A DNA stretch of 42,176 nucleotides from the NCBI GenBank assembly GCA_963575745.1, contig CAUYUJ010000180.1:75001-117176 (forward strand). The letters are read 5' to 3'. This DNA comes from Prorocentrum cordatum. Taxonomy: Eukaryota; Sar; Dinophyceae; Prorocentrales; Prorocentraceae. Numbering within the stretch: position 1 is the stretch's first letter; every line of letters begins with the position of its first letter. Shown here piece by piece: positions 16,801 through 26,175 of the stretch. The notes below the pieces were generated by a model. That model was given only the letters and a program-made list of their open reading frames with translations, did no database searches and was not told the DNA's origin. A program made the position numbers and the translations under genes.

Positions 16801-19800
16801 GATCTGTCAGAACGCCGAGAACGTCGAGGTCGCCAAGCAAGACCTGGCTAGCATGTGTCAGGTGTTCGAGGAGCGCTTCGTGAGCCAGGGCTCCCCAGCG
16901 GGCCGCGGGCCTTAACCGCGCAGAGACCGTTGCCGCAAACGGTGCCCCTCCTCTCCTCTTCTTTCCTCCTTTCCTCTCCTCTCCTCTCCTCTCCTTCTCG
17001 TCTTTCCTCTCCTCTCCTCTCCTCTCCTCTCCTCTCCTCTCCTCTCCTCTCCTCTCCTCTCCTCTCCTTTCCTCTCCTCCCTTCTCTTCTCCTCTTCTTT
17101 CTCTTTCCTCTCCTCCCGCGCCTCATGTCCTCCTCCTGCCCTCCCCCCTCCCCCCGCCCCCCACTGGGAAGGAGGGCGAGGAGGGCGGGGGGGGGAGGGG
17201 GGGAGGAGGGGCAGGAGGAGGAGGAGGAGGATGAGGAGGAGGAGGAGGAGGAGGGGGGAGGGCGAGGAGGAGGGCGAAGCAGGGGGGTCGGAGGAGGAGG
17301 AGGAGGAGGAGCCCCCCCTCTGGGCCCCGGGGCCAGGCCCCATCTCCCCCCTCCTGGATCGCGTCTGGGGGTGGGGGAATTGCGTGCGAGCAGCGCGCAA
17401 TCGGATACCTAGTTTGGCTGTTGTGTGAGGGGCAGGGGGATCGAGCGTGATATCGAGGTCAGCTTTTTCGCCACCAGGAGGGCATGTCGGTTGTTCACGC
17501 GGAGCTGAAGGAGCTCAAGGTTGTTCTGGGGCACGGCGATGGCGATCCAACCGTTCTGGAGAACACGCTTCGCGGCTGGCCAACCACCAAGATGTCGTCG
17601 GCCCTCGGCGCTTATCCACTGGGCCGGGAGGTATTCAAGCAGGCGAAGGGGTCAGTCCAGAAATTGAAGGACAGGGTGACGAACACGAAGGACATGAAGG
17701 CAAAGATGGAGATTCCTTTGGATCAGTTGAGCATTGACGACATCAAAGACGTGAACAGCATGCTTCAGCAGCGGGAGCTCCTCATCAACCCAGACGATAT
17801 TGTCGAGAAGGAATGGGGCGTGGGAGTCGCCCGCAAGTACCTTGACCAGTTCTACTCGATCTATTTGACGGGTACCACGTCGATGGATCAGGCTCCAGCT
17901 CTTCGCGCCAGCCTGGAGGCGCTGGCCAGCTGCCAGGCTCTGCACAATCTTCATCCCGAGGTGGCCCAGCAGAGGTTCGGCGAGATGTACCACCGCGCCC
18001 ATGCTTGTTGCCAGTTCTTTGACAGGTATTCGGCCAGGGCCAGCCAGAAGGTTATTTCCCATGAGGACGCCATTGACGTCCTCTTCGGCTTGGAGAAGTG
18101 GAAGAACGACCAGGCCCTCCTGGATGTCATGTACTCTAGCTGTGGTGAACGAGGCGATCTGGAACAGACCGTGTCGCGCTCTTCGCTGGGCATGGCGCGG
18201 CCCCGATGCCGAAGCAATCGAGGATGCAGGATATCTTATATATCCTGCATCCTTGATTGCTTCGGCATCGGGGCGACGCCGTGACCAGCGAGATGCGGCA
18301 AGCTCTGGATAGCAGATCCCAGGTCGGAGCGCTCTGAGTCGTTGGTTTGATGTCGCCGCCGGGTCCGAGCTCAGCAAGCGCTGCAAAGCCGTTGCCAAGC
18401 AGAAGGTCGAGAACGTCGAAGAGTCCATCAAGGCTTTAATCGCCAACGTTTTTTCCAACAAGTGCGGCGTCGACTGCGACATGGACGTGGTGGCGAGCGC
18501 CAGGATCGAGGGCGACGTCGCCACCGCCGTTGGCATTGTCAATTCCTTGCCTGGTCACGCTGTCATGGGTGTCGAGATCCAGTTCGCTTCGCACTACTTG
18601 AAGATGATGCAGAGTTACTCCCGCCTGGTCACTTGCTGGAAAGCGGCCGTGGACGCGAAGGGCAGGCAGATCAGCAGCGAGATGGTGACGCTGGTCCAGT
18701 GCCTGCGCAACGACGCCAAAGTCTGCAAGGACTTCACCCGCAGCCAGTCCTTCGGCCCGAGCGCGCTGTTCCAGTACAGCGCTGACATTGCAGTGCGCCT
18801 GGCCAACAGCAGGATCAACATCGCTTGGGACCTTTCCGAGCTGCCTGCCACGTTCGCCGCCGCCGAGGCTTTGGCGGGCGAGATCGTGTCTGAGTGGGCC
18901 AAGAACGCCTCCGAGTTGGTCAACTTGGTAAGCGGCTGGATGATCACTGACTGGCAGGTCCACAAGAACTCCATCTTGGACGACGAGCACAAAGAGCTCG
19001 TTCAGAGGATGATGAACAACGAGAACTACGGGCGCTGCGGGAAGGGCGCCAGCCTCCTTTGCTCGTGGAAGACTTGGTTGAAGGAGATCAACAATGACGG
19101 CTGTGGCATCGTGATCGGCCCCACGGAGTTCGCCAAGATAGACTCGTGCATCACTTCGGCCACGGAGTATTGCGAGATGACCTTGTCGCTTCACAAGGTT
19201 CTCAACGTGGTGCCCATGACGCGCAACGTCAACTTGAGGAAGGCGGCGGCCAAGAAGTTCCTCGAGGACCTGGGGGTGCCGGGCGAGGGAGGGGGAGGAT
19301 GAGGGGGGGAAGGAGGGGGGGAGGGAGGGAGGAGGAGGAGGAGGAGGAGGAGAGGAGGAGGAGGAGGAAGAGGATGTCCTCAGGGAGTGGGAAGGGAGGG
19401 GGGACGAGGGAAGGCGATGGGGGGAGGGGGGGACAAGGTGGACAGGATAGAGGGTAGGTGAAGCAGTAGGTGGAGGAGGCACGAGGAGCAGGGGGGGAGG
19501 GGGGGGGGGAGGGGGATGGGGGATTGGCAAAGTGCACCCCCGATCTTCCGCCTCCTCCTCATCCTCCTCCTCCCCTCCCCTCCTCCTCCTCCCCTCCTCC
19601 TCCTCCTCCTCCTTCCTCCTCTCCCTCCTCCTCCTCCTCCTCCTCCCTCCGCCTCCTCCTCCTCCTCCTCCTCCTCCTCCTCCTCCTCTTCCCCCCCCAT
19701 CCTCCTCCCCCTCCTCTTCCTCCTCCTCTTTCTCCTCCTCCACCCCCTCTCCCACTGCTTCCCCCCTCCCCAACCAGGGGCCTCCTCCTTGGATCCTCCT

Positions 19801-20851
19801 TCTACTCCTCCTCCTTCTCCTCGACTTCCTCGTGGGTTTCCTTCCTTCAGTTCGCGTTTTGTTGACGCTTTGCCATCCGTCCTCCATCTGCTTCTCAGCG
19901 CTGCCCTCTCTCCCCCGCCCTCCGCCCGCCCGACGGCGCGCCGCAGGACGTCGCCAAGGGCTTCGACCCGGGGGAGAGCGTCCGCAAGCGGGCGGAGGAG
20001 ATCCACCGGACGGGCGGCGCGCCCGCCGACGCCGCCGCCGCCGCCCCGGCGGCGGGCGGTGCTGATGCCGATGCTGATGCTGCTCCTGCGGCAGAGGAGT
20101 GAGGCGACCTGTCGCGCGATCGTGCGGTCGACGAGGGTCGACTCGCGCGGTCGCCTCATTCGGTGGAGGAGGAGGAGAAGGAGGAGGAGGAGACGGAGGA
20201 GGAGGAGGAGGAGAAGGAGGAGGAGGAGGACGGGAGGGGACGATCTGGAGGGAGTGGGAGGGATGAATCATCCCTCCCACTCCCTCCAAGCTCCCATATC
20301 ATCCCGGATGATATGGGAGCTTGGAGGAAGGAGTAGAGGAGCGAGCACGTCGGAGGGGCAGGAGAGGAAGGGGTAGGAGGAGGTGGTGGGAACGAGGCTG
20401 ACAGAGTGCTCCGCAGGTCGATCCATGCTCTGGCTGGATCCGCAATCGTGTTTTTGGGCCGATTGGCCCGCCTCGGGATGATGACGACTGGGTTTATATT
20501 GATTGCACTCGTGATGGGGGGCCCAGGTTTCTCCCTCGCTGCCTCGACGTGACAGTGAGTGGTATCGCCCGCGTTCCCCCGCCTCCGCGCCCTCCCCGTT
20601 CGCGGCCGCGGGTGTCCCGAGGATCCAGGATTCCCGAGGCGGGTCGATGGGCCAGCTTAGGTTTTTTTCGGCAGCAGGGGGGGGCACCTCTGCATCCCGA
20701 GCGGGAGGGTTGGCCAGGGGGGAAGGGAGGGGAGTGGGCGGGGTCGCAGTCTCACGTCGCGTCTTGGACGCCCGAGGCCATCAAGGTTGAATGCTTCCAG
20801 CTCGCGTCGAACGATCTGACGTTGCAGAAACGCGCGGTAGTTCGGGTTTAA
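13864..20851 (+). CDS. Gene C: large multi-exon protein of unknown function with N-terminal Cys cluster
   Basis: Exons: 13864-13989, 14513-14772, 15126-15527, 15703-16861, 17478-18153, 18323-19266, 19947-20096, 20417-20638, 20777-20851 (stop TAA); about 1,337 residues. The start is ATG 13864, opening MDTWGLGATGAVG. Exon 2 has Cys62, Cys66, Cys75, Cys78, then CWYC at 124-127, a plausible zinc site. The join across intron 2 gives CWYCFRVWNVHY, which restores a Cys-pair followed by an aromatic/basic run I recall from repeated dinoflagellate genes. Exon 4 opens with an Ala/Pro/Gly/Lys-rich linker. The rest (about 430-1190) looks alpha-helical and acidic/basic mixed, with no membrane segment and no enzyme motif I can name. 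Two points are open. The protein could end at the TGA at 20100-20102 (1,240 residues). The last intron (20639-20776) is itself an open frame and could be retained. Exon 4 could also use a donor slightly downstream of 16861. Coding status is clear; function unknown. Confidence 0.75.
13990..14512 (+). other. Gene C intron 1 with CTCCT pentamer array
   Basis: The donor is AGCCAG|GCCTCG (GC) and the acceptor CCCGAG|CCCCGG; 523 bp, phase 0. The tract 14280-14500 is pyrimidine-only, including about eleven CTCCT units at 14390-14450. Confidence 0.6.
14773..15125 (+). other. Gene C intron 2 with GGA tract
   Basis: The donor is TTCAG|GCCCCT (GC) and the acceptor CCCCAG|GGTATG; 353 bp, phase 2. About 14925-15095 is GGA-rich. 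Removing it joins Cys-Trp-Tyr-Cys to the next exon without a gap. Confidence 0.75.
15528..15702 (+). other. Gene C intron 3 with GA donor
   Basis: The donor is AAGAG|GATCGC (GA) and the acceptor TCCCAG|GACGAT; 175 bp, phase 2. There are no purine or pyrimidine tracts. Confidence 0.65.
16862..17477 (+). other. Gene C intron 4 with CT tract followed by GGA tract
   Basis: The donor is TGTCAG|GTGTTC (GT) and the acceptor CACCAG|GAGGGC; 616 bp, phase 0. A CTCCT/CT tract (about 16945-17130) is followed by a G/GGA tract (about 17165-17315), so the two halves could pair. An alternative donor is at 16871 (GAG|GAG). Confidence 0.6.
18154..18322 (+). other. Gene C intron 5: 169-bp intron made mostly of one hairpin
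   Basis: The donor is ACGAG|GCGATC (GC) and the acceptor TCCCAG|GTCGGA, phase 1. The hairpin 18184-18290 occupies 107 of 169 bases. This matches the layout of introner elements. Confidence 0.75.
18184..18290. repeat. Imperfect palindrome, 51-bp arms, 5-nt loop
   Basis: The left arm begins CGCTGGGCATGG and the right arm ends at 18290 as its complement, with about 5 mismatches in 51. The core CCCCGATGCCGAAGCAATC is perfect. The loop is CTTAT. Confidence 0.95.
19267..19946 (+). other. Gene C intron 6 with GGA tract followed by TCC tract
   Basis: The donor is CTCGAG|GACCTG (GA) and the acceptor CCGCAG|GACGTC; AGGAC is present at both borders. The length is 680 bp, phase 0. A GGA/G tract at 19285-19520 and a TCC tract at 19545-19835 are roughly complementary. 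Confidence 0.65.
20097..20416 (+). other. Gene C intron 7 (if spliced) with GGA tract and twin palindromes
   Basis: The donor is GCAGAG|GAGTGA (GA) and the acceptor CCGCAG|GTCGAT; 320 bp, phase 0. If it is not spliced, the protein ends at 20102. It holds a GGA tract (20162-20232) and two adjacent perfect hairpins (20247-20325). Confidence 0.5.
20247..20325. repeat. Two adjacent perfect 20-bp palindromes, each with a 1-nt centre
   Basis: Hairpin 1 has arms 20247-20266 and 20268-20287 (core GGAGTGGGAGGGATGA). Hairpin 2 has arms 20285-20304 and 20306-20325 (core AAGCTCCCATATCATCC). They overlap by three bases. The tandem, overlapping layout is the same as at 12325-12383. Confidence 0.95.
20639..20776 (+). 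other. Possible last intron of gene C, frame-neutral
   Basis: The borders are CCCGAG|GCGGGT and GCCCGAG|GCCATC, with CCCGAGGC repeated at both ends. The length is 138 bp with no stop. It contains G runs and a T run. It could be coding sequence instead. Confidence 0.4.
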
Positions 20852-21885
20852 CGGCCCCCTTCCCAGGCCGATCTCCGCGGCGCCAGGAACCAGCGCCTGG
20901 GCAGGCGCGACGCGAGACCGCCGTAGCCAGAGGAGTAGGTAGGTGGCCCAGGGTGAATCGGGGCGAGTGCCCCCTCTCCTGCTTGCCGCGCGTCGCGCGG
21001 ATGATCTGAGATAAGATAAGATTGAAGAATGTGAAGTCGCGTGCGCATTCGTCGTGTGTGAGAAATGGCGGAGCGTGAATGGGGGGAGGGCATTAGCCTT
21101 GACCTCTCGGAGGGCAGTGTCCTTCGTGTATCCTTGGCGCCCCCCCTTGCTTGACCGCCCCACGTGTCTGTTGCCTCCCCCTCTGCTCTGCTGTCTCCTT
21201 CCGCCCCACCTCGCACTTCTTGTCCCCCTCCCTGCTCGCGCCACCACTTCTCAACCTCAGGCCGACTGCGGCGCGCTCAGTATTGCCATGGCCCCATCGC
21301 CAAACAAGAAGTCCCTCGAGTCACTAGGCTGCAGTGCGATCGACTCGGCCAACCCATGTCAGCCGAGTGCCAACGCAAGGGTCTTGGGATAGCGCATCCT
21401 TGCCCCCCCTCCCCCATCGGCTTCGTTCTCCAAGTCGGGGCGCTCTTTAACATATCCAAGGGCGTAACCATGAATACGATATACAACATCACGCATTGAC
21501 CGTACATATGGCACACGCATCACACGATTGTCAATGTTCTTGCGTAGCGTGCTATAGCTTTGGCATGGATATCACATCATGCATGCGGTGTACAGCATGT
21601 GTCATATGTATCGCTCAATCATCATGAACGGTATGTGGAATGTGGCGTTTAAAACACACCATAGTATGTACATTGATATTTTACTAATGCACGGCTCCGA
21701 ACGATGATGTGTAAGTTCGTACATTAGATACACCACGACACAGCTTTACATGATAAGCAGGTTTTCACGTGTTTTCTTTCCTTGGGCTGTGTGACGCTTT
21801 GGGGTTTTCATGTATTGTTTGCTTTTCTTTCTTGTGCATTTGACACGCTCCTGGGAACTGGTTCATCCGGGCCGGTCAAGCGATT
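20852..21885. other. Intergenic region after gene C
   Basis: No supported gene. A short open stretch, about 21260-21392, starting at an ATG at 21289 (MAPSPNKKSLESLG), reads like an exon but has no partner. From about 21450 the sequence turns AT-richer with CATATG-like words, similar to the gap before gene B. Confidence 0.35.
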
Positions 21886-21889
21886 GGAG

Positions 21890-22345
21890 AAGGCGAGGGA
21901 GATAATGGAGGAGGGGGGAGGAAGATGAGGAGAAGGAGGAGGAGGAGGAGGAAAAGAGGAGGAGGAGGAGGAGGAGGAGGAGGAGGAGGAGGAGGAGGAG
22001 GAGGAGGAGGAGAAGGGGCGGGGAGGAGAGAGCGCGAGAGGAGGAGGAAGGAAGGGAGGAGGGGCGAGCAATGGAGGGCAGCGAGGATGAAACATGGAAA
22101 GGGCAAAAAGGAATGAGGATGAGGAGGAGGAGGAGGGGAGGAGGGAGGAGGGAGAGTGGAGGAGTGAGGAGGAGAGGAGGCGGATGGTAGGAAGAGGATT
22201 CAAGGAGGAGGTGGAAGAGGGGGAGGAGGGCGAGCAATTGGACAACAGGCGAGGATGAACATGGAAAGGAGCGTGAGGAGGAGGAGGAGGAGGAGGAGGA
22301 GGAGGAGGAGGAGGAGGAGGAGGAGCAGGAGGACAACATTGTAAA
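21890..22345 (+). repeat. GGA/GAG purine tract
   Basis: GGA trinucleotides are broken by short mixed stretches. Two related blocks contain GGGCGAGCAAT...GGA...AGGATGAAACATGGAAA(G), at about 22060-22100 and 22225-22270, so a local duplication of about 170 bp is visible. Confidence 0.9.
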
Positions 22346-22435
22346 GGGGCAGGGGCGGGGGGAAAGGATGGAGGGGGACAGGAGAGCATGGTATCCTCAG
22401 ATTTGCGCCCGCAAGTTTCTGTTCCGTGCTCCTGT

Positions 22436-22484
22436 CACGGGTCTGGCTGCGAGCTTCCTCAGCAAGCTCGCAGCCTTTCCCGTG
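22436..22484. repeat. Stepped hairpin
   Basis: CACGGG (22436-22441) pairs with CCCGTG (22479-22484), and GGCTGCGAGCTT (22445-22456) pairs with AAGCTCGCAGCC (22464-22475), with a 7-nt loop. It sits in a frame open on both strands (22368-22628 plus; 22397-22585 minus). Confidence 0.9.
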
Positions 22485-22633
22485 AGTGATGACTTTGTGT
22501 CGGGCGGGGAGGAGAAACGTAAGGATAACGACCTGCATGCCATGCTTATCCGATGGCCTGCACAGGCCCAAACCGTGCGGAGCACCGTCCGTCGGATTTT
22601 TGTTCCGTGGCGCCGGTGGTTGTTGTAGGCTGT

Positions 22634-22800
22634 CCAGATGGGTTCGAGTAGATTGGGTCGAAGGATCGCTCCGCATCGCCGATGCGGCTCGATGTGGAGT
22701 CATAATTTCTCCATGCCGATGCATCGCCGACGTCGCCGATGCATCGGTGATGCATCGGCGATGCCGCGCGATCCTTCGACCCCAGCTATTCGGACCCCCC
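22634..22800. repeat. Large nested inverted repeat
   Basis: The outer arms GGGTCGAAGGATCGC (22655-22669) and GCGATCCTTCGACCC (22768-22782) are perfect and extend outward with mismatches. The inside holds several CCGATGCATCGG-type palindromes. No exon flanks are identified, so this may be an introner in a decayed gene or a free-standing foldback element. Confidence 0.9.
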
Positions 22801-22985
22801 ATCTATCAGGAGGGGAGACACACACAGACACATAATCGTCAATGCACATGGAAAACATAGGAAACGGTCGGAAGTGGATAGGGAGAGACGAAGTTCCAGA
22901 ACCTGCGGAGAAACAGGGGGGATATCCTGGGGTCCCTGCCTATCTATATTCGGGTGTCCCTGGGCCTCTTCAGTCTGGATCGAGG
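22801..22985. other. Unassigned segment
   Basis: Mixed sequence, no frame I trust and no repeat copies seen. Confidence 0.3.
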
Positions 22986-22989
22986 GCCA

Positions 22990-23570
22990 GTGTCGAAGAG
23001 AGGGAGAGGAGGAGGAGAAGGAGGAGGAGGAGGAGGATGTGGAGGAGCAGGAAAAGGAGGAGGAGGAGCAGGAGGAGGAGGAGGAGGAGCTGAGGGAGGA
23101 GGAGGAGGAGAAGGAGGGAGGAGGAGGAGAGGAAGAAAAGTCAGTAGTGGGAGGAAGGAGGAGGCGGAGGAGGAGGAGGAGGAGGAGGGCGGAGGAGGAG
23201 GAGGAGGAAGAGTAGAATTGGAGAACAGAGTGTGATGGATGAGCAGTATGAGGAGGGCGAGGCGGAGGGCGGAGGGCGAGGCGGAGCGGAGGCGGAGGCG
23301 AAGGAGTAGGAGGAGGAGGAGGAGGAGGAGAGGAGAGTAGGTAGGAGGAGGAGAGGAGGAGGGGGTGAGGAGGAGGATGGGGAGGAGGGGGGGAGGAGGA
23401 GGAAGAGGGAGGAGGAGGGGAGAGGAGGAGAGGAGAGGAGGAGAGAGAGGAGGAGAGAGGAGGAGGAGGATGAGGAGGAGAGAGGAGGAGGGGGAGGAGG
23501 AGGGAGGAGGAGGAGGAGGAGGAGGAGGAGGAGGAGGGAGTGATGAGGAGGTGAGAGGAGGAGGAGGATG
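22990..23570 (+). repeat. GGA/GAG purine tract
   Basis: Nearly 600 bp are dominated by GGA, with a GGCGGAGGGCGAGGC variant near 23255-23300. The matching TCC tract at 23926-24092 lies downstream across a non-repetitive spacer. Confidence 0.9.
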
Positions 23571-23925
23571 ATGAGGCATGGCGGATGGCGTGTCTGGTGG
23601 AATGATGTGAGGTCTGCTCTCCTTCTTCTTCTTCTTCTCTTTCTTCTTCGTCCTGTCTTCTTCTCGTCTACTTACGTTGCCTCTTACATGAGGAGAGGCC
23701 GACACGTCACGGGTCAAGGGGCTTCGGTGCCGCTCCTCGGGCGGAGGGGCGTGTCGGGGTGCGCCCTTCAGCAAGCGAGCGCGCCCGAGGGCCCTCGTCG
23801 AGCGACGAGAGCGCCCCCCCCCACTCCTGCGATGTCCATGTGGGACGCGCGCCGCCCCAAGCCCCCACGATGCCACTCCGACCCACACGCGGAGTGGAGG
23901 GGGGTCCGCCTGCTTCACCTCCGCC
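23571..23925. other. Spacer between purine and pyrimidine tracts
   Basis: It starts with a TTC-rich patch (23618-23665) and continues GC-rich. An open plus frame of about 70 residues (around 23700-23920) is possible coding sequence, but no splice partner is found. Confidence 0.3.
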
Positions 23926-24092
23926 TCCCTCCTCCTCCCTTGCGCCTCCTCCTCCTCCTCCTCCTCCCTCCTCCTCCTCCTCCACACTCCGCCTCCTCCT
24001 CCTTCTCCTCCGTGCTACGCCTCCTCCTCCTCCTCCTCCTCCTCCACACTCCTTCTCCTCCACACTCCTCCTCCTCCTCCTCCTCCTCCGTT
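23926..24092 (+). repeat. TCC-rich pyrimidine tract
   Basis: CTC/CCT trinucleotides are interrupted by CACACTC. It directly borders R2 element copy 1, as GGA tracts border the other two R2 copies. Confidence 0.9.
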
Positions 24093-24880
24093 CCTTTCCC
24101 TTATGAATAATTTTTCTGTGTTGCACCCCGAGGCCAAATTTTAGGGCGGTCCGGGCGTTTCGCCTGAGACTGCCTCACCATTTATGATTCTGAAGCTTAG
24201 GAAGTGAACAGTTTCACGGATTGAGGGCGGTTCGTTTTCAAAATGTGGCTCTCGCTTTAGCGCCGCGCATATTCATTTGATAAATTGAAAACAGATTCAT
24301 GGATTGAGGGCGGGTCGTTTTCAAAATGTGGCTCTTGCATTAAAGCCGCGCAGATTCGTTTTCAAAATAAGCAAGAACTTCACGGGTTGAGGGCGGGTCG
24401 TTTTCAAAATGTGGCTCTCGCCTTAGCGCCGCACACATTCGTTGTAAACGCTGCAAGAGTTTCACGGATTGAGGGCGGGTGGTTTTCAAAAGGTGGCTCT
24501 CGCCTTAGCGCCGCGCGCATTCGTTGTAACAGTAAGCAAGAGTTTCGCGGATTCCCATGATCAACGTACCAGACATGGTGTTTTGGAAGGATTCAGGATT
24601 ATGCGGGTGTAATCATTATGTTGATTCGCGGTGTTGAAGTCCCAGACATAATTTTCTGGCACGGCTCTGGATCGTCAAGACACAGCAGTCAGGTTGATCC
24701 GTGGGGTTAATATCTGGAGAACAATGTTTAGGCATGCTTCAGGATTTTCAAACGGTTGTCTTCCAACGAGGCAGTTCCCTCAATGGAAATGAACCGTTGT
24801 AGGGGCCTGTGAAGAGGGGGCTTGGAGGGAGGGTTTATTCCAACATCTTTGATGACTCTTGGGTTTACACTGGTCCTCCT
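24093..24880 (-). repeat. R2 element, copy 1 (inverted)
   Basis: It reads as the reverse complement of 38300-39035 and 39465-40455. From left to right it has the CCCTTAT.A end, the TTGCACCCCGAGGCC block, four units of about 80-85 bp with GGGCGG(G)TCGTTTTCAAAATG (starts near 24225, 24308, 24393, 24473), a non-tandem block with TGTTGATTCGCGG-type words, and the end TGACTCTTGGGTTTACACTGG abutting a TCC tract. No coding frame is convincing. Confidence 0.85.
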
Positions 24881-25015
24881 CTTCCTCCTCCTCCTCCTCC
24901 TCCTCCTTCGCCTCCTCCTCCTTCGCCTCCTCCTCCTCCTCCTCCTCCTCCTCCTCCCCCGCCTCCTCTTCCTCCTCCTCCTCGTACGCCTCCGCCTCCT
25001 CCTCCTTCTACCCGC
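24881..25015 (+). repeat. TCC-rich tract
   Basis: CTC/TCC trinucleotides with occasional CGCC. It borders R2 copy 1 on its right side. Confidence 0.9.
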
Positions 25016-25028
25016 GGGACACATACGG

Positions 25029-25380
25029 TCAACCCGCATGGTGAGGATGAGCCACCTCCCAAGGGTACCCCTTGCATTCTTGCCTCCTCGGTCATCTTCG
25101 GTCCATCCTCAGCCACGTTCTCAATGGCCAGTCCCGTTCGAAGAGCCTCGACACGGGCGTCCAAGGCCCTTGCATCCTTTCCGCGCGTCCTTGTATGGGT
25201 TGACTGGGCAGTCGACCCGCATAGTAAGGACGAGCCAGTCTCCAAGGCTGCCCTTGCGTCCTTCCCCTTCGGCCCATGCTTGGCCGCTTTCGCTGGCCGC
25301 GCCCCGTTCGCAAAGTGTCGACATGGCCCCCCAAGGCCCTTGATCCTCATCGTGCGCCCTTCTTGCATTGGTTGACTGTA
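25029..25380 (-). repeat. 182-bp tandem duplication, possibly coding on minus strand
   Basis: Two diverged copies start GTCAACCCGCATGGTGAGGA (25029) and GTCGACCCGCATAGTAAGGA (25211). The minus-strand reading of unit 1 contains ALDARVEALRTGLAIENV, a heptad-like pattern. Unit 2 is only partly alike in protein. It could be a duplicated exon of a decayed minus-strand gene. Confidence 0.7.
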
Positions 25381-26175
25381 GACGCAAGAGCGCTGGAGCG
25401 CTGATCTTCAGGAAGGTATGGGATGGCATGGGAAGTGGAGGGGAGCAAGGGCATACAGGACATGTGAGAACACATATATCATATATGGGAACTCCTGGAA
25501 CTTGTGTAGATTTGTTCTTCACGCTTCGTGTATACCCACCAGCCCATTAAGAACCGCCGCCGATGAGAGCTGATCTTCGTGAGGCCTTCTTGGGGTCTTG
25601 GGGCCATCTGGAAGGCTAAGGAGGGGTCCATTATCCCGACCGCCCCCAAGAGTCCTTGGAACCGTCGCTTGGGGTTCTCTTGGGGCCGTCTGGGGAGCCC
25701 CTTGGTCCCCTCTTTGGGCTCTCTTGGGCCATCTTGGGGCCATCTTGAGGCCACAGAAACCCGTCGGACGCGAACATGCGGGAAGGCAAAGCACTGTTTT
25801 TTTTTTTTTGTCCGAATGTTTTTTTTCAAGGATTTTGGGCTCCTGGGGGATTCTCGGGTGGCTCCGAGAGCACTTGGAGCCAGCTTGGGGCCTCTTGGAG
25901 GTATGTCAGAAGCTATCTTAGACAATCGTCGGCTGTGTTTGGCCATCTTGGAGGCCATCTTGGAGCATCGGAGACCCTATTAGAGCCATCTTGGGCGAAA
26001 AAGGACACCCTGACACCTCCGTCCCCTCCCGTCCAGACCCCTGGGAGGGGGTGGATGGAGAAGCAGTGGAAAGCTCCTCCATGAAGGGGAAAACGGGCGG
26101 GTGGAAAAAGAGGAACGGAATAGCTCGTGAAACCACCTGCGCCCAGAGGGCTAGTGGGATGTGCGTCTCCCTATG
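25381..26175. other. Unassigned region with CTTGGGGCCATCTTGG words
   Basis: Between 25590 and 25990 a degenerate short motif (TTGGGG/CCATCTTGG) recurs many times with no fixed spacing. A T run lies at 25797-25810. The long frames on both strands follow the motif and are not trusted as genes. Confidence 0.4.

Noticed and set aside
18436-20289. Minus-strand open frame of over 600 codons opposite gene C
   Set aside because: Its length comes from the GGA/TCC tracts and from the GC bias opposite real exons. The plus strand has frame-closing exons with sensible composition.
22368-22628. Plus-strand 86-codon frame as a gene
   Set aside because: A stepped hairpin occupies its middle and the minus strand is open too. 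It looks like a structured non-coding element.
22944-23987. Long Pro/Leu/Ser-rich minus-strand frame
   Set aside because: It is a translation of a GGA tract and has no non-repetitive domain.
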